Source: Goekera deserti
GTDB lineage: Bacteria; Actinomycetota; Actinomycetes; Mycobacteriales; Geodermatophilaceae
Direction: 5' to 3'
Assembly: GCF_010685995.1 (NCBI RefSeq)
Contig: NZ_JAAGWK010000026.1
Location: forward strand, 46,014-110,013
Length of the DNA stretch: 64,000 nucleotides
Shown here: one piece after another, positions 40,619 to 48,920 of the stretch
How positions within the stretch are numbered: the stretch's first letter is position 1
How the letters are laid out: each line of letters begins with the position of its first letter
Position numbers and translations under genes: made by a program
Notes under the pieces: generated by a model
Seen by the model: the letters and a program-made list of their open reading frames with translations, nothing else
The model's database searches: none
What the model was told of the DNA's origin: nothing

Positions 40619-40984
40619 TCAGCGAGGGATCGGCTCCTGGAGCACCTGCAGCAGCTCACCTGGCCTGGTGACGAGGAAGAAGGAGCTCCCGTCGCCGTGC
40701 TGCACCTCGACGTGGCGACGCACCAGCCCGGCCGGCCCGTGCTGCCGAGCAGCGTGCAGGCCCGGCCTGTTCACCGTCACCCGACGGATCGCGGTGCGGT
40801 CGATGCTGATGGGTCGTCCGCCCGTCAGCGCGTCCACCCGGTGCGGACTGAACAGGAGCCGTCGGTCGGTCACCGTCACCCAACCGCCCAGCGCCCGCCA
40901 ACCCCCCGAGAACGTGTTGGCCAGTGCGCGGAACAGCGTGTGCTCACCTGGCTGCAGCTGCGGGCACGTGATCCAGGCACTCAT
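40619..40984 (-). CDS. GRAM/PH-like hypothetical protein
   Basis: A 121-aa protein. EHTLFRALANTFSGG, GGWVTVTDRRLLFSPHR, ISIDRTAIRRVTV and a final FFLVTRPGELLQVL helix follow the strand order of GRAM/bacterial PH-like domains (the 'VTDRRLLF' strand is characteristic). Probably a small binding domain of unknown ligand. ATG 6 nt after a minus-strand TACCGT. Confidence 0.65.
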   Translation of the reverse strand: MSAWITCPQLQPGEHTLFRALANTFSGGWRALGGWVTVTDRRLLFSPHRVDALTGGRPISIDRTAIRRVTVNRPGLHAARQHGPAGLVRRHVEVQHGDGSSFFLVTRPGELLQVLQEPIPR

Positions 40985-40996
40985 GCTCGGACGGTA
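40982..40996 (-). promoter_or_regulatory. -10-like TACCGT 6 nt before ATG (minus strand)
   Basis: Plus-strand ACGGTA (40991-40996) reads TACCGT on the minus strand, 6 nt before the ATG at 40984. The 40997-41245 gap between divergent genes holds nothing else I recognise. Confidence 0.45.
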
Positions 40997-41245
40997 GATC
41001 ACCTGGTGCGTGGCGACCCCCGCTCCCGGTCCTGCTGCCGGACGACCGGTCGACTCAGCCCGGTCCGCCACCGGCAGCTGACCAGTCCTCCGGCAGCCAC
41101 TCCCCGACGACGTCGGCGGCGATGAGGGACCGGTGGACGGGTCCCGGCGCAGGGGGACGGTGCCGGCCTGTGTGAGCGCCAGCGACGCGGTCACGGCCGC
41201 CGGGGCCGGACCGGCCCGCGCGTCCAGGATGACATCGTCGTCGTC

Positions 41246-41803
41246 ATGATCGGCCTCGCCCTCCCGGCACCTCCGCCCGCGGACGACGTCGTCCGGCTGC
41301 GCCCCTGGCGGGCAGCCGACGTGCCGAGCCTGGTGCTCGCGTACCGCGACCCGCTCGTGCAGCGGTTCTCCTGGCGCACCACCCCGTACTCCGACGCCGA
41401 TGCACAGCACGACCTCGCCGAGCACGAGCAGGCCCGTCGTCGCGGGGAGTCACTGGCCTGCGCCTTGGTCGACTCGCACGACGAGCACCGGCTGCTCGGA
41501 GGCGTGGCGTTGCACGACGTCCGGCGGGACCACGGACGGGCGTCCGTCGGGTACTGGCTGGCTCCTGGTGCCCGCGGCCGGGGCGCGGCGACACACGGCG
41601 TCCGTCTGCTGGCCCGCTGGGCCCTGGACGAGCTGGGACTGGCCCGGCTGGAGCTCACCTGTGGTCCGGACAACGAGGCCTCCCAGCGCGTCGCCGAGCG
41701 CTGCGGGTTCACCCGCGAGGGCGTCCTGCGGTCCCATGTGCCGTTCCAGGGGGGCCGCCGGGACAGCGTCCTGTTCAGCCTGCTCCCCGGCGAGCTGCGC
41801 TGA
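41246..41803 (+). CDS. GNAT acetyltransferase (RimJ/RimL-like)
   Basis: A 185-aa GNAT of the RimJ type: VVRLRPWRAADVPSLVLAYRD at the start, GRASVGYWLAPGARGRGAAT (acetyl-CoA loop ARGRGAA) and LTCGPDNEASQRVAERCGF then GVLRSHVPFQGGRRDSVLF. These enzymes acetylate protein N-termini or small molecules; target unknown. ATG start without an obvious Shine-Dalgarno sequence. Confidence 0.85.
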   Translation: MIGLALPAPPPADDVVRLRPWRAADVPSLVLAYRDPLVQRFSWRTTPYSDADAQHDLAEHEQARRRGESLACALVDSHDEHRLLGGVALHDVRRDHGRASVGYWLAPGARGRGAATHGVRLLARWALDELGLARLELTCGPDNEASQRVAERCGFTREGVLRSHVPFQGGRRDSVLFSLLPGELR

Positions 41804-41836
41804 CCACGGGCGTCCTGGCGCGCCGGTTGCCCGGGC

Positions 41837-43354
41837 TCAGTCCAGGCGCATGGTGCCCTCGCGGAGGTAGCGGGTGTGCCAGGACAACGACTCCTCCAGC
41901 AGGTGCGGCGTGTGCTTGCCGCGGGCGCCGGCGGTGGCGCGGTCCAGGTAGTCCTGCAGCATCGGCCGGAAGTACGGGTGCGCGCAGTGGTCGATCACCT
42001 TCTGCGCCCGCCGCCGGGGGGCCAGGCCGCGCAGGTCGGCGACGCCCTGCTCGGTGATCAGCACGTGCACGTCGTGCTCGGTGTGGTCGACGTGGCTGAC
42101 CATCGGCACCAGGCAGGAGATGGCCCCGCGCTTGGCCGTGGACGGCGTCAGGAACATCGACACGAAGGCGTTGCGGGCGAAGTCGCCGGAGCCGCCGATG
42201 CCGTTCTGGATGCTCGAGCCCATGACGTGGGTGGAGTTCACGTTGCCGTACAGGTCGGCCTCGATCATGCCGTTCATCGCCAGGCACCCCAGCCGGCGCA
42301 CCACCTCGGGGTGGTTGCTGATCTCCTGCGGGCGCAGCACGATCCGGTCGCGGAACTGCGCGATGTCGGCGCGGAAACCGGCCATGCCCTCCTCGCTCAG
42401 CGAGAACGACGTCGCCGACGCCGAGGACAGCGTGCCCGAGCGCAGCAGGTCGAGCATCCCGTCCTGGATCACCTCGGTGTAGGCGGTGAGCCGGGCGAAC
42501 GGTCCGTCGTCCAGCCCGGCGAGCACCGCGTTGGCGATGTTGCCGACCCCGCTCTGCAGCGGCAGCAGGTCCGCCGGCAGCCGCCCCTTGCCGACCTCGT
42601 GGGAGAGGAAGTCCACGACGTGCTCGGCGATCCTCCGCGAGTCGGCGTCCACCGGGGAGAAGGCGGTGGCGCGGTCGGGTGCGTGCGTCTCGACCACGGC
42701 GACGATCTTCTCCGGCGGGCAGTGCAGGTACGCCGAGCCGATCCGGTCCTGCGGGCCACGCATCTGGATGGGCTTGCGGTCCGGGGGCAGCGCGGTGCCG
42801 TAGTAGACGTCGTGCATGCCCTCCAACTCAGCGGGCTGCCAGGAGTTGACCTCCAGCACCACCCGCTCGGCCTGGTCGATCCACGTCTTGTTGTTCCCCA
42901 CCGAGGACGACGGGATCAGCTCACCCTGCTCGGTGATCCCGGTGACCTCGATGACGGCGACGTCCAACTGGCCGAAGATGCCCTCCCACACCATCTGCGC
43001 CACGTGCGACAGGTGCACGTCGAGGTAGTCCATCTGCCCGGCGTTGATCTTCGCCCGGGTCACCGGGTCGGACTGGTAGGGCATCCGCAGGTCGATGCCG
43101 TCCACCGCGGCCAGCACGCCGTCCAGCTCCGGTGCGGTCGAGGCGCCGGTGTAGACGCTGACCGCCATCCGCTCCCCCCGGGTGCCGGCCTCGGTGATCC
43201 GGGCCGCCAGGGCCTCGGGCACCACCTTGGGGTGCCCGGCGCCGGTGAACCCGCTCATCCCGACGCGGGCGCCGGCGGGGATCAGCTCGGCCGCCTCGGC
43301 GGCGCTCATCAGCTTGCCGCGCGCCCGGGCGTCGGCGATCCGGCCGCCGCTCAC
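41837..43354 (-). CDS. Acetyl-CoA hydrolase / succinyl-CoA:acetate CoA-transferase
   Basis: A 505-aa class I CoA-transferase-like protein with start GRIADARARGKLMSAAEAAE, SGFTGAGHPKVVP, IPSSSVGNNKTWID and the catalytic Glu in YTEVIQDGMLDLL. VNSTHVMGSSIQNGIGGSGD follows, then the typical ending REGTMRLD. It transfers CoA between succinyl-CoA and acetate (or hydrolyses acetyl-CoA), linking acetate use to the TCA cycle. GTG 43354 fits the family's usual N-terminus; the frame extends upstream without similarity. The 291 bp to 43645 hold no gene. Confidence 0.9.
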   Translation of the reverse strand: MSGGRIADARARGKLMSAAEAAELIPAGARVGMSGFTGAGHPKVVPEALAARITEAGTRGERMAVSVYTGASTAPELDGVLAAVDGIDLRMPYQSDPVTRAKINAGQMDYLDVHLSHVAQMVWEGIFGQLDVAVIEVTGITEQGELIPSSSVGNNKTWIDQAERVVLEVNSWQPAELEGMHDVYYGTALPPDRKPIQMRGPQDRIGSAYLHCPPEKIVAVVETHAPDRATAFSPVDADSRRIAEHVVDFLSHEVGKGRLPADLLPLQSGVGNIANAVLAGLDDGPFARLTAYTEVIQDGMLDLLRSGTLSSASATSFSLSEEGMAGFRADIAQFRDRIVLRPQEISNHPEVVRRLGCLAMNGMIEADLYGNVNSTHVMGSSIQNGIGGSGDFARNAFVSMFLTPSTAKRGAISCLVPMVSHVDHTEHDVHVLITEQGVADLRGLAPRRRAQKVIDHCAHPYFRPMLQDYLDRATAGARGKHTPHLLEESLSWHTRYLREGTMRLD

Positions 43355-43645
43355 CGGCCGGCCCCGTCCGTCGTCCGTGCCGTGTCCTGCGCTGCGTGCT
43401 GCGCCATCGCGGGGGTGCCCTCCGTCGTCTCTCGGGTGGGTCGGTCCGGTGCGGTCGACCCGTCCCGCCCCAGTGTCGGCGTGCTGCCTGCACGGTGCCC
43501 GGGTGCGGTCGGCGCACACCTGCCTTCCGTGCCCTGGTCAGCGGGTCGATGGCGGGGGCACCCGCCGGCAAGGGGTGCACCAGCCGACGGCAGGCCAGGC
43601 GCAAGGGGCCGCTGCCACGGTCAGGGCACCCGACCAGGAGGAACC

Positions 43646-44335
43646 GTGAACCAGCAGATCCACCCCCAGCCGTTCGCCCCCCAGCCCGGAACGCCGACCG
43701 GGTACGCCCCCCACCCGACCATGCCGCAGGCGCCCGGGCCGCAGCACCCGGCGGCACCCCCGTGGCAGGCAGGCGCGCCACTCCCCCCGCCGGCGCCCCG
43801 GCGCTCGCGGACCGGCGCGGTGATCGGTGCCGTCGCCGGTGGCGTCGTCGCCCTCGCCGGCCTCGGCGTCGGCGCCCTGGTGCTCTTCGGCGGGCAGACC
43901 CTGGACACCGCGGAGGCCGAGAGCCAGATCTCCCGGCTCACCGAGGAGCAGGCGGGCCTGGCCCCCACCGACGTGCGCTGCCCGGCCGACATCGCCGTCG
44001 AGGCCGGCAGCACGTTCACCTGCACGGCCACGCTGGACGGCCAGTCGCTGGGCTTCACGCTGCGCCAGACCGACGACGAGGGCAGCGTCGACGTGGAGAG
44101 CGACACCACGTTCGTGGTGCTCACCACCGTCGAGGAGATGCTCGCCCAGCAGATCACCGACGAGGTCGGCGTGGCCGTCACCGCCGGCTGCGAGTCCGAG
44201 GGCCGCAGCGTCATCGTCGACGGCATCGGCACGCCGATCTCCTGCACGGTCGCCAACGCCGAGGACCCCACCGACGTGCTCGACGTGGTGGCGCAGGTGG
44301 CGGCCGACGGCAGCGTCAGCTACGAGTCGGCCTGA
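43646..44335 (+). CDS. Membrane-anchored protein with two DUF4333 domains
   Basis: A 229-aa protein. Residues 1-50 are Pro/Gln-rich and cytoplasmic; one TM helix (TGAVIGAVAGGVVALAGLGV, ~56-78) follows. The extracytoplasmic part has two related DUF4333 units, each with a Cys pair (VRCPADIAVEAGSTFTCTA and AGCESEGRSVIVDG then ISCTVAN). DUF4333 occurs in actinobacterial secreted or lipid-anchored proteins of unknown role. GTG with AGGAGG 5 nt upstream. A strong terminator follows. Confidence 0.85.
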   Translation: MNQQIHPQPFAPQPGTPTGYAPHPTMPQAPGPQHPAAPPWQAGAPLPPPAPRRSRTGAVIGAVAGGVVALAGLGVGALVLFGGQTLDTAEAESQISRLTEEQAGLAPTDVRCPADIAVEAGSTFTCTATLDGQSLGFTLRQTDDEGSVDVESDTTFVVLTTVEEMLAQQITDEVGVAVTAGCESEGRSVIVDGIGTPISCTVANAEDPTDVLDVVAQVAADGSVSYESA

Positions 44336-44340
44336 GCTCC

Positions 44341-44372
44341 GGGGCACCCGCGCAGCGCCGCGCGGGTGCCCC
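44341..44372 (+). terminator. Perfect 13-bp hairpin after DUF4333 gene
   Basis: GGGGCACCCGCGC and GCGCGGGTGCCCC pair completely around a 6-nt loop, 5 bp after the stop codon. Confidence 0.85.
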
Positions 44373-44375
44373 GGC

Positions 44376-44442
44376 CCGGTCCCGGGCCCTGGTCCCGAGC
44401 CCCGGTCCCGAGCCCTGGCCCTGGCCCTGGTCCCGACCCAGG
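44376..44442. repeat. Tandem 12-13-bp repeat, CCCTGGTCCCGAG type
   Basis: Four to five head-to-tail copies of a CCCTGGTCCCGAG-like unit, one shortened to CCCTGG, follow the terminator. Probably a non-coding minisatellite-like tract. Confidence 0.6.
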
Positions 44443-44554
44443 TCACCGCCCCGTCCGGGCGCGCGGTGGTCGACGGCAAGCGAGCGGTAAGGGCCACCGG
44501 CCAGGCTGACGCCGACCCGCTCCCCAGCGGACACCACTGCAGGAGGTACCACCC

Positions 44555-45289
44555 GTGCTGTACACCGACGCCGACCGTGCCAGCCGCCGGCCCGTCCCCG
44601 GCCCACGGCTGCCCGACCGGCTCGTCCCCCGCACCACCGACGCGACGGGCACCGCTGCGGCACCGCCGGCGGCCGACCTCGCGCTGACCACCGGCCACAC
44701 CCTGCGCCTGATGCCCACCCCGCGCGGCCCGGTCGACCACCGCGCGGTGCTGGTCAGCCAGCAGCGGCTGTGGGCGGCCCTCGGCGTGCCCGGCGTCGCG
44801 GCACCCGCCGTGCCGGCACCCCGCTCGGGCACGGGCACCCACCTGTACCTGCTCGGCGACGCCGCCGGGGTGCTGGTCGGCTGCGTGCACCTGGTGCCGG
44901 CCACGGGGTCCGACCCGGCCGAGGCGAGCTGGTGGCTGGCCGACCACCAGGCGGGCAGCGACCTGGACCAGCAGCTGGACGCCGCCGTGCGGCGCTGGGT
45001 CACCGCGGCCTGGCCGGCCGTTGCGGTCCGGTTCGCCGGCCGGGACGCCCGGTGGGGCCTGCTGCTCACCGAGCCGCTGGTCGACCGGCGGCACCTGCCG
45101 GCGCCGGCCGGCGACCGGCCGGCACCCCACCCGGCGGCCGGCCACGCACTGGAGGACGCCGAGGCCGCGCGCCGCGCTGCGGCGCTCGAGGCCGCGCGGT
45201 TGCGCCGGCTGCTGGCCGCCCGCCGCTGGAACCGCCGGGCCGAGCTCGCCACCCGCCGCGCGGCCCGGGCCAGCTCCAGCCTGCGCTGA
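44555..45289 (+). CDS. Hypothetical protein (244 aa)
   Basis: No family recognised. The middle has a compact alpha/beta section (GTHLYLLGDAAGVLVGCVHLV, SWWLADHQAGSDLDQQLD, VAVRFAGRDARWGLLLTEPL). The last ~55 residues are one long Ala/Arg-rich helix (LEDAEAARRAAALEAARLRR). No TM segment. GTG with AGGAGG 9 nt upstream. Confidence 0.65.
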   Translation: MLYTDADRASRRPVPGPRLPDRLVPRTTDATGTAAAPPAADLALTTGHTLRLMPTPRGPVDHRAVLVSQQRLWAALGVPGVAAPAVPAPRSGTGTHLYLLGDAAGVLVGCVHLVPATGSDPAEASWWLADHQAGSDLDQQLDAAVRRWVTAAWPAVAVRFAGRDARWGLLLTEPLVDRRHLPAPAGDRPAPHPAAGHALEDAEAARRAAALEAARLRRLLAARRWNRRAELATRRAARASSSLR

Positions 45290-45374
45290 CCCCTCGTCGA
45301 GGAGGCGCCCAGCCCGGGGTCACCGGGTCGGGACCGCCCAGTGAGAGCCCCCGAGTCGAGGCGGAGCCGCCGGG

Positions 45375-48300
45375 TCAGGCGTCGTCGAGGGCGGCCAGCT
45401 CGGTGCGCAACCGCTCGGCGAACAGCTCCGCCTCCTGGTCCGCCGCGACCGCCAGCCCGGCCATCAGCGTCTCCCGCACCACGGCCGCCGGCTCGCCTCG
45501 GCGCCGGGCGATCTGCGCCCGCAGCAGGTGCACGGCCGGCTGGTACACCCGCTCACCGGTGCGCCGTCCCTCCGACAGCGCGCGCAGCGCGGTGCGGTCG
45601 GCGTCGTCGTCCCGGCCGGCGAGGGCCTCCACCTCGGCGATCATCCCCAGCAGCAGGTGGCTGAGCAGGTCGCCCGGTGCGACCTGCTGCAGGGTGGCGT
45701 GCGCATCCAGGATGGTCGCCAGCCCCTCCTCCACCTGCCCCAGTCGCGCGGTCGCCGCCCCCTGCGGGTGCCGGACCAGCGCCGCCAGCTTGGGCAGCAG
45801 GAGTTCCTCGGCCATCGCCACGGCCGTGGTGGCGCACACCAGGGACCGCTCGGGCCGCTGCAGGAACAGCGCCCGCCAGCTCTCCAGGTAGTGGATCATC
45901 GCGGTCGTGTAGCGGTCGTCGGCGGCGCGCGCGGCGGCGAAGGCACGCTCCGCGGCCGCGTCACCGGCACCCACGTCGCCGAGCAGCGACAGCGCCATCG
46001 CCTGCCACGCGGGCGCGGAGGCCCGCGGGTTCTGGATGAACAGCGAGAAGTCGACGTCTCCGGCGTCGTCGTCCAGCAGCCGGACGGCGGCGGTGAACTG
46101 GTCCATGCCGGCGCGCAGCCGCCCGCGCAGCACCAGCACCTGGCCGCGGGCGTGGTCGGCGGACAGCCGCAGCGTGGTGTCGTCCCAGCGCTCGGCGGCC
46201 TGCTCCATCTCCGACACCAGCAGCTCGGCGGCGGGCAGGTCGTTGGCGGCGAGCGCGACCGCCACCCCACCGGTCATTTTCGGCCGGGCGTCCGCCTGGT
46301 CGTCGTCGCGGGCGCCGTCCGGGGCGGCCGGCGGGCCTTCCACCAGGCCCTGCGTGCGGGTGCGGTGGATCGCCTGGGCCGAGGTGTCGTAGCCGAGGGT
46401 CATGGTGAGCAGCCCGGCCAGCTGCCGCCGGGCCTCGCGCTCCAGCTGGGCCACGCCGGGGCCCGACCGCCCCACCAGCACCGCCAGCGCGTCCCGGCAG
46501 TGCCGCTCTGCCTCGCGTGGGGCGGCGCGCCGCCGGGCGGACGCGGCGGCCACCAGGCTGAAGCGTGCCGCCTTCTCCGGGTCGCCCACCGCGCCGGCGG
46601 AACGGTGGTGGTAGGCCAGCGCCGGTGCCGCGTCCGGGGCGTCGCCCAGCCGCCGCTCCAGCACCTCGGCCACCCGGGCGTGCAGGGCGGCGCGCCGCAT
46701 GGGGCCGGTGGCGGCCAGCAGCGCCTCCTGGACCAGCGCGTGGGTGAACGACCAGGTGCCCGGACCGTCCGGGTGCGGCACCAGCACCCCAGCGGTGACC
46801 GCCCGGTCCAGGTCGTCGGCCAGGGCCAGCGGTGAGCGCTCGACGACCTCGCCCAGGACGCCCACGTCGACGGTGCGCCCGACCACCGCGGCCGCGGACA
46901 GCAGCTCCCGGGTCGAGCTGTCCAGGTGCCGGTAGCGGCGCTCCAGCACCGCCTGCACGCTGGCCGGCACCTCGGTCACCGCGCGCTGCCGGTCGATGCC
47001 CTCGTCGGCCAGCAGCCGCACCAGCTCGCCGAGGAAGAACGGGTTGCCGCTGGTGCGCCGGTGCAGCCGGCGGGCCGCCTCCTCGGTGACCGGCCGGCCC
47101 AGCCGGGCGGCACAGATCTCCTGCACCGCGGCCGGGTCCAGCCCGCTCAGCTGCACCCGCTCGACGTGCGCCTGCCGGGTCACCGAGGCCAGCACCCGCC
47201 GGCCCTCCGACAGCGGCGACTCGTCCGGGTCGCGCACGGTGACCACCACCAGCAGCGGCACCTCGTGCGTCGCGGCCAGCAGGTAGTCCAGCAGGTCCAC
47301 GCTGTCGGCGTCGGCCCACTGCAGGTCCTCCAGCACCAGGCACACCGGGCGTTCCCGGGCCAGGTCGGAGAGCACCGCGGCAACGGCGTCGAAGAGCACG
47401 ACGCGCTGGTGCTGGGCCAGCCCGACGGCGGGTCCGGCGTCCGGACCGGGCAGCAGCGCGGCCGCCGCCCGGCCGCGTCCCTCGGTCGCAGCGGCGACCC
47501 GGGGCCGCCCGCGCACCGCGGTGAGGCCCTCCAGTGCCTGCGACCAGGGCCAGAACGCCGGGGTGCCGCCGCCGTCCTGGCAGCGGCTCCACACCACGTC
47601 GAAGCCACGCTGGGCGGCGAGGTCGGCGACCTCCTCGGTCAGCCGGGTCTTGCCGATCCCCGACTCGCCGAACAGGGCCAGCCCGGCGGTCTCCCCCGAT
47701 GCCGCCCGGTCCAGCGCCGCCGCTGCCCGGCGCCGCTCGGGCAGCCGGCCGACCAGCGGCGCGGCCGGCCGGGACCCGCCGCCGGACGCGGTCGCCGGCG
47801 CCGGCGCCGGGTCGACGACGACGGGCCGGGCCGCGGGCTCCGGCGTCCAGGCCAGCGACGGGTCGTGCCGCAGCACGCGGGCGTACAGGCGCTGCAGCTC
47901 CGGACCGGGGTCGACACCCAGTTCCTCGGCCAGCACCCGGCGGGTGCGCTCGTACAGCTCCAGCGCCTCGGACTGCCGGCCGTGCCGGTACAGCGCGGTG
48001 ATCAGCGAGCCCTGCAGGCCCTCCCGCAGCGGGTGCGCGGCGGCCACCAGGGCCAGCCGGTCGGCCAGCTCGGCGTGCCGGCCGAGCAGCAGGTCCAGCT
48101 CGGCGCCGAGCTCGACCGCGGCCAGCCAGTGGGCGGACAGCCGCGCCGCCTCGGCCTGCACCACCTCCGACCGGACGTCGGCCAGCGGCTGCCCGCGCCA
48201 CAGCGACAGCGCCTCGTCCAGCTGGTGCCGGGCGCGTTCGGTCGCCCCCTCCGCGGCGAGCGTGCGCGCACCGTCGACGAGGTCGGTGAACCGCAGCGCG

Positions 48301-48599
48301 TCGACGTCGTCCCGGGCGACGGCGAGCCGGTAGCCGGGTGCCTGGGTGACGATCGGCGACGGGCTGCCGTCGGCCGGGCGCAGCTGCTTGCGCAGCCGGG
48401 ACATGGTGACGTGCACCGAGGCCGTGGTGCCGGGCGTCGGCGCACCCCGCCACACCTGGTCGATGAGCACGTCGACGTCGACGACCCGGTCGGCTTCCAC
48501 CAGCAGGTGGGCCAGCACAGCCCGGTTCCGGGGTGGCCCGGGGTCGATCTCCCGGTCGCCGTCGGTGACGACGAGTCGGCCGAGGATGGCGAACCTCAT
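45375..48599 (-). CDS. AfsR/SARP-family regulator with AAA ATPase and TPR-like C-terminus
   Basis: A 1,074-aa protein. An OmpR-type winged helix (1-94) is followed by a BTAD helical domain (~100-246) and a Pro/Ala linker. The AAA/NB domain (~280-620) has Walker A GESGIGKT at 311-318, Walker B LVLEDLQWAD near 425 and SGNPFFLGELVRLL. A long helical, TPR-like C-terminus (~650-1074) follows. SARP-type proteins activate secondary-metabolite or stress genes, with the ATPase acting as a signalling switch. ATG start. It diverges from the sigma-like gene across 321 bp. No biosynthetic cluster is adjacent, so the target is unknown. Confidence 0.88.
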   Translation of the reverse strand: MRFAILGRLVVTDGDREIDPGPPRNRAVLAHLLVEADRVVDVDVLIDQVWRGAPTPGTTASVHVTMSRLRKQLRPADGSPSPIVTQAPGYRLAVARDDVDALRFTDLVDGARTLAAEGATERARHQLDEALSLWRGQPLADVRSEVVQAEAARLSAHWLAAVELGAELDLLLGRHAELADRLALVAAAHPLREGLQGSLITALYRHGRQSEALELYERTRRVLAEELGVDPGPELQRLYARVLRHDPSLAWTPEPAARPVVVDPAPAPATASGGGSRPAAPLVGRLPERRRAAAALDRAASGETAGLALFGESGIGKTRLTEEVADLAAQRGFDVVWSRCQDGGGTPAFWPWSQALEGLTAVRGRPRVAAATEGRGRAAAALLPGPDAGPAVGLAQHQRVVLFDAVAAVLSDLARERPVCLVLEDLQWADADSVDLLDYLLAATHEVPLLVVVTVRDPDESPLSEGRRVLASVTRQAHVERVQLSGLDPAAVQEICAARLGRPVTEEAARRLHRRTSGNPFFLGELVRLLADEGIDRQRAVTEVPASVQAVLERRYRHLDSSTRELLSAAAVVGRTVDVGVLGEVVERSPLALADDLDRAVTAGVLVPHPDGPGTWSFTHALVQEALLAATGPMRRAALHARVAEVLERRLGDAPDAAPALAYHHRSAGAVGDPEKAARFSLVAAASARRRAAPREAERHCRDALAVLVGRSGPGVAQLEREARRQLAGLLTMTLGYDTSAQAIHRTRTQGLVEGPPAAPDGARDDDQADARPKMTGGVAVALAANDLPAAELLVSEMEQAAERWDDTTLRLSADHARGQVLVLRGRLRAGMDQFTAAVRLLDDDAGDVDFSLFIQNPRASAPAWQAMALSLLGDVGAGDAAAERAFAAARAADDRYTTAMIHYLESWRALFLQRPERSLVCATTAVAMAEELLLPKLAALVRHPQGAATARLGQVEEGLATILDAHATLQQVAPGDLLSHLLLGMIAEVEALAGRDDDADRTALRALSEGRRTGERVYQPAVHLLRAQIARRRGEPAAVVRETLMAGLAVAADQEAELFAERLRTELAALDDA

Positions 48600-48920
48600 G
48601 CCGGTCCCCTCCCCTCGACGGTCCTCCGGGCTCCCATGTCCCCCTCCTGCTGCCGCTGCTCCGGTCCACGGTGGCGGTCGTCACACCCTGTGCTCGGCAT
48701 CCTGGCCCATGCGCGTCGTCCCTGGCCAGTGGAGCAGGGACGACCCGGCAGATCGTCACTGAGCGTGATCGGTCGGGCGCAACTCCGGTACGGGGAGGTA
48801 CCGGATCCTCGCGTCGGTCGGCGGCCGAGGCCCGAGCGGTGCGCGAAGGGGCATCCTGTCATCTGTGGCCGTCCCCGCACCGTCCCGCGGGCCCGGCAGC
48901 GCGCCCGGGAAGGGCTGACC
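48600..48920. promoter_or_regulatory. Divergent promoter region with inverted repeat 48785-48804
   Basis: 321 bp between divergent regulators, without a gene. It contains CCGGTAC-GGGGAG-GTACCGG (48785-48804), a perfect 7-bp inverted repeat with a 6-nt spacer, a candidate operator for the SARP regulator or another factor. Confidence 0.45.

Noticed and set aside
39638..41125. A 495-codon plus-strand frame
   Set aside because: Low-complexity Arg/Pro/Thr composition, no motif, and it overlaps the better supported minus-strand cold-shock-like and GRAM-like genes.
43355..43645. N-terminal extension of the CoA-transferase
   Set aside because: The frame is open but lacks family similarity; the usual N-terminus begins at the chosen GTG.
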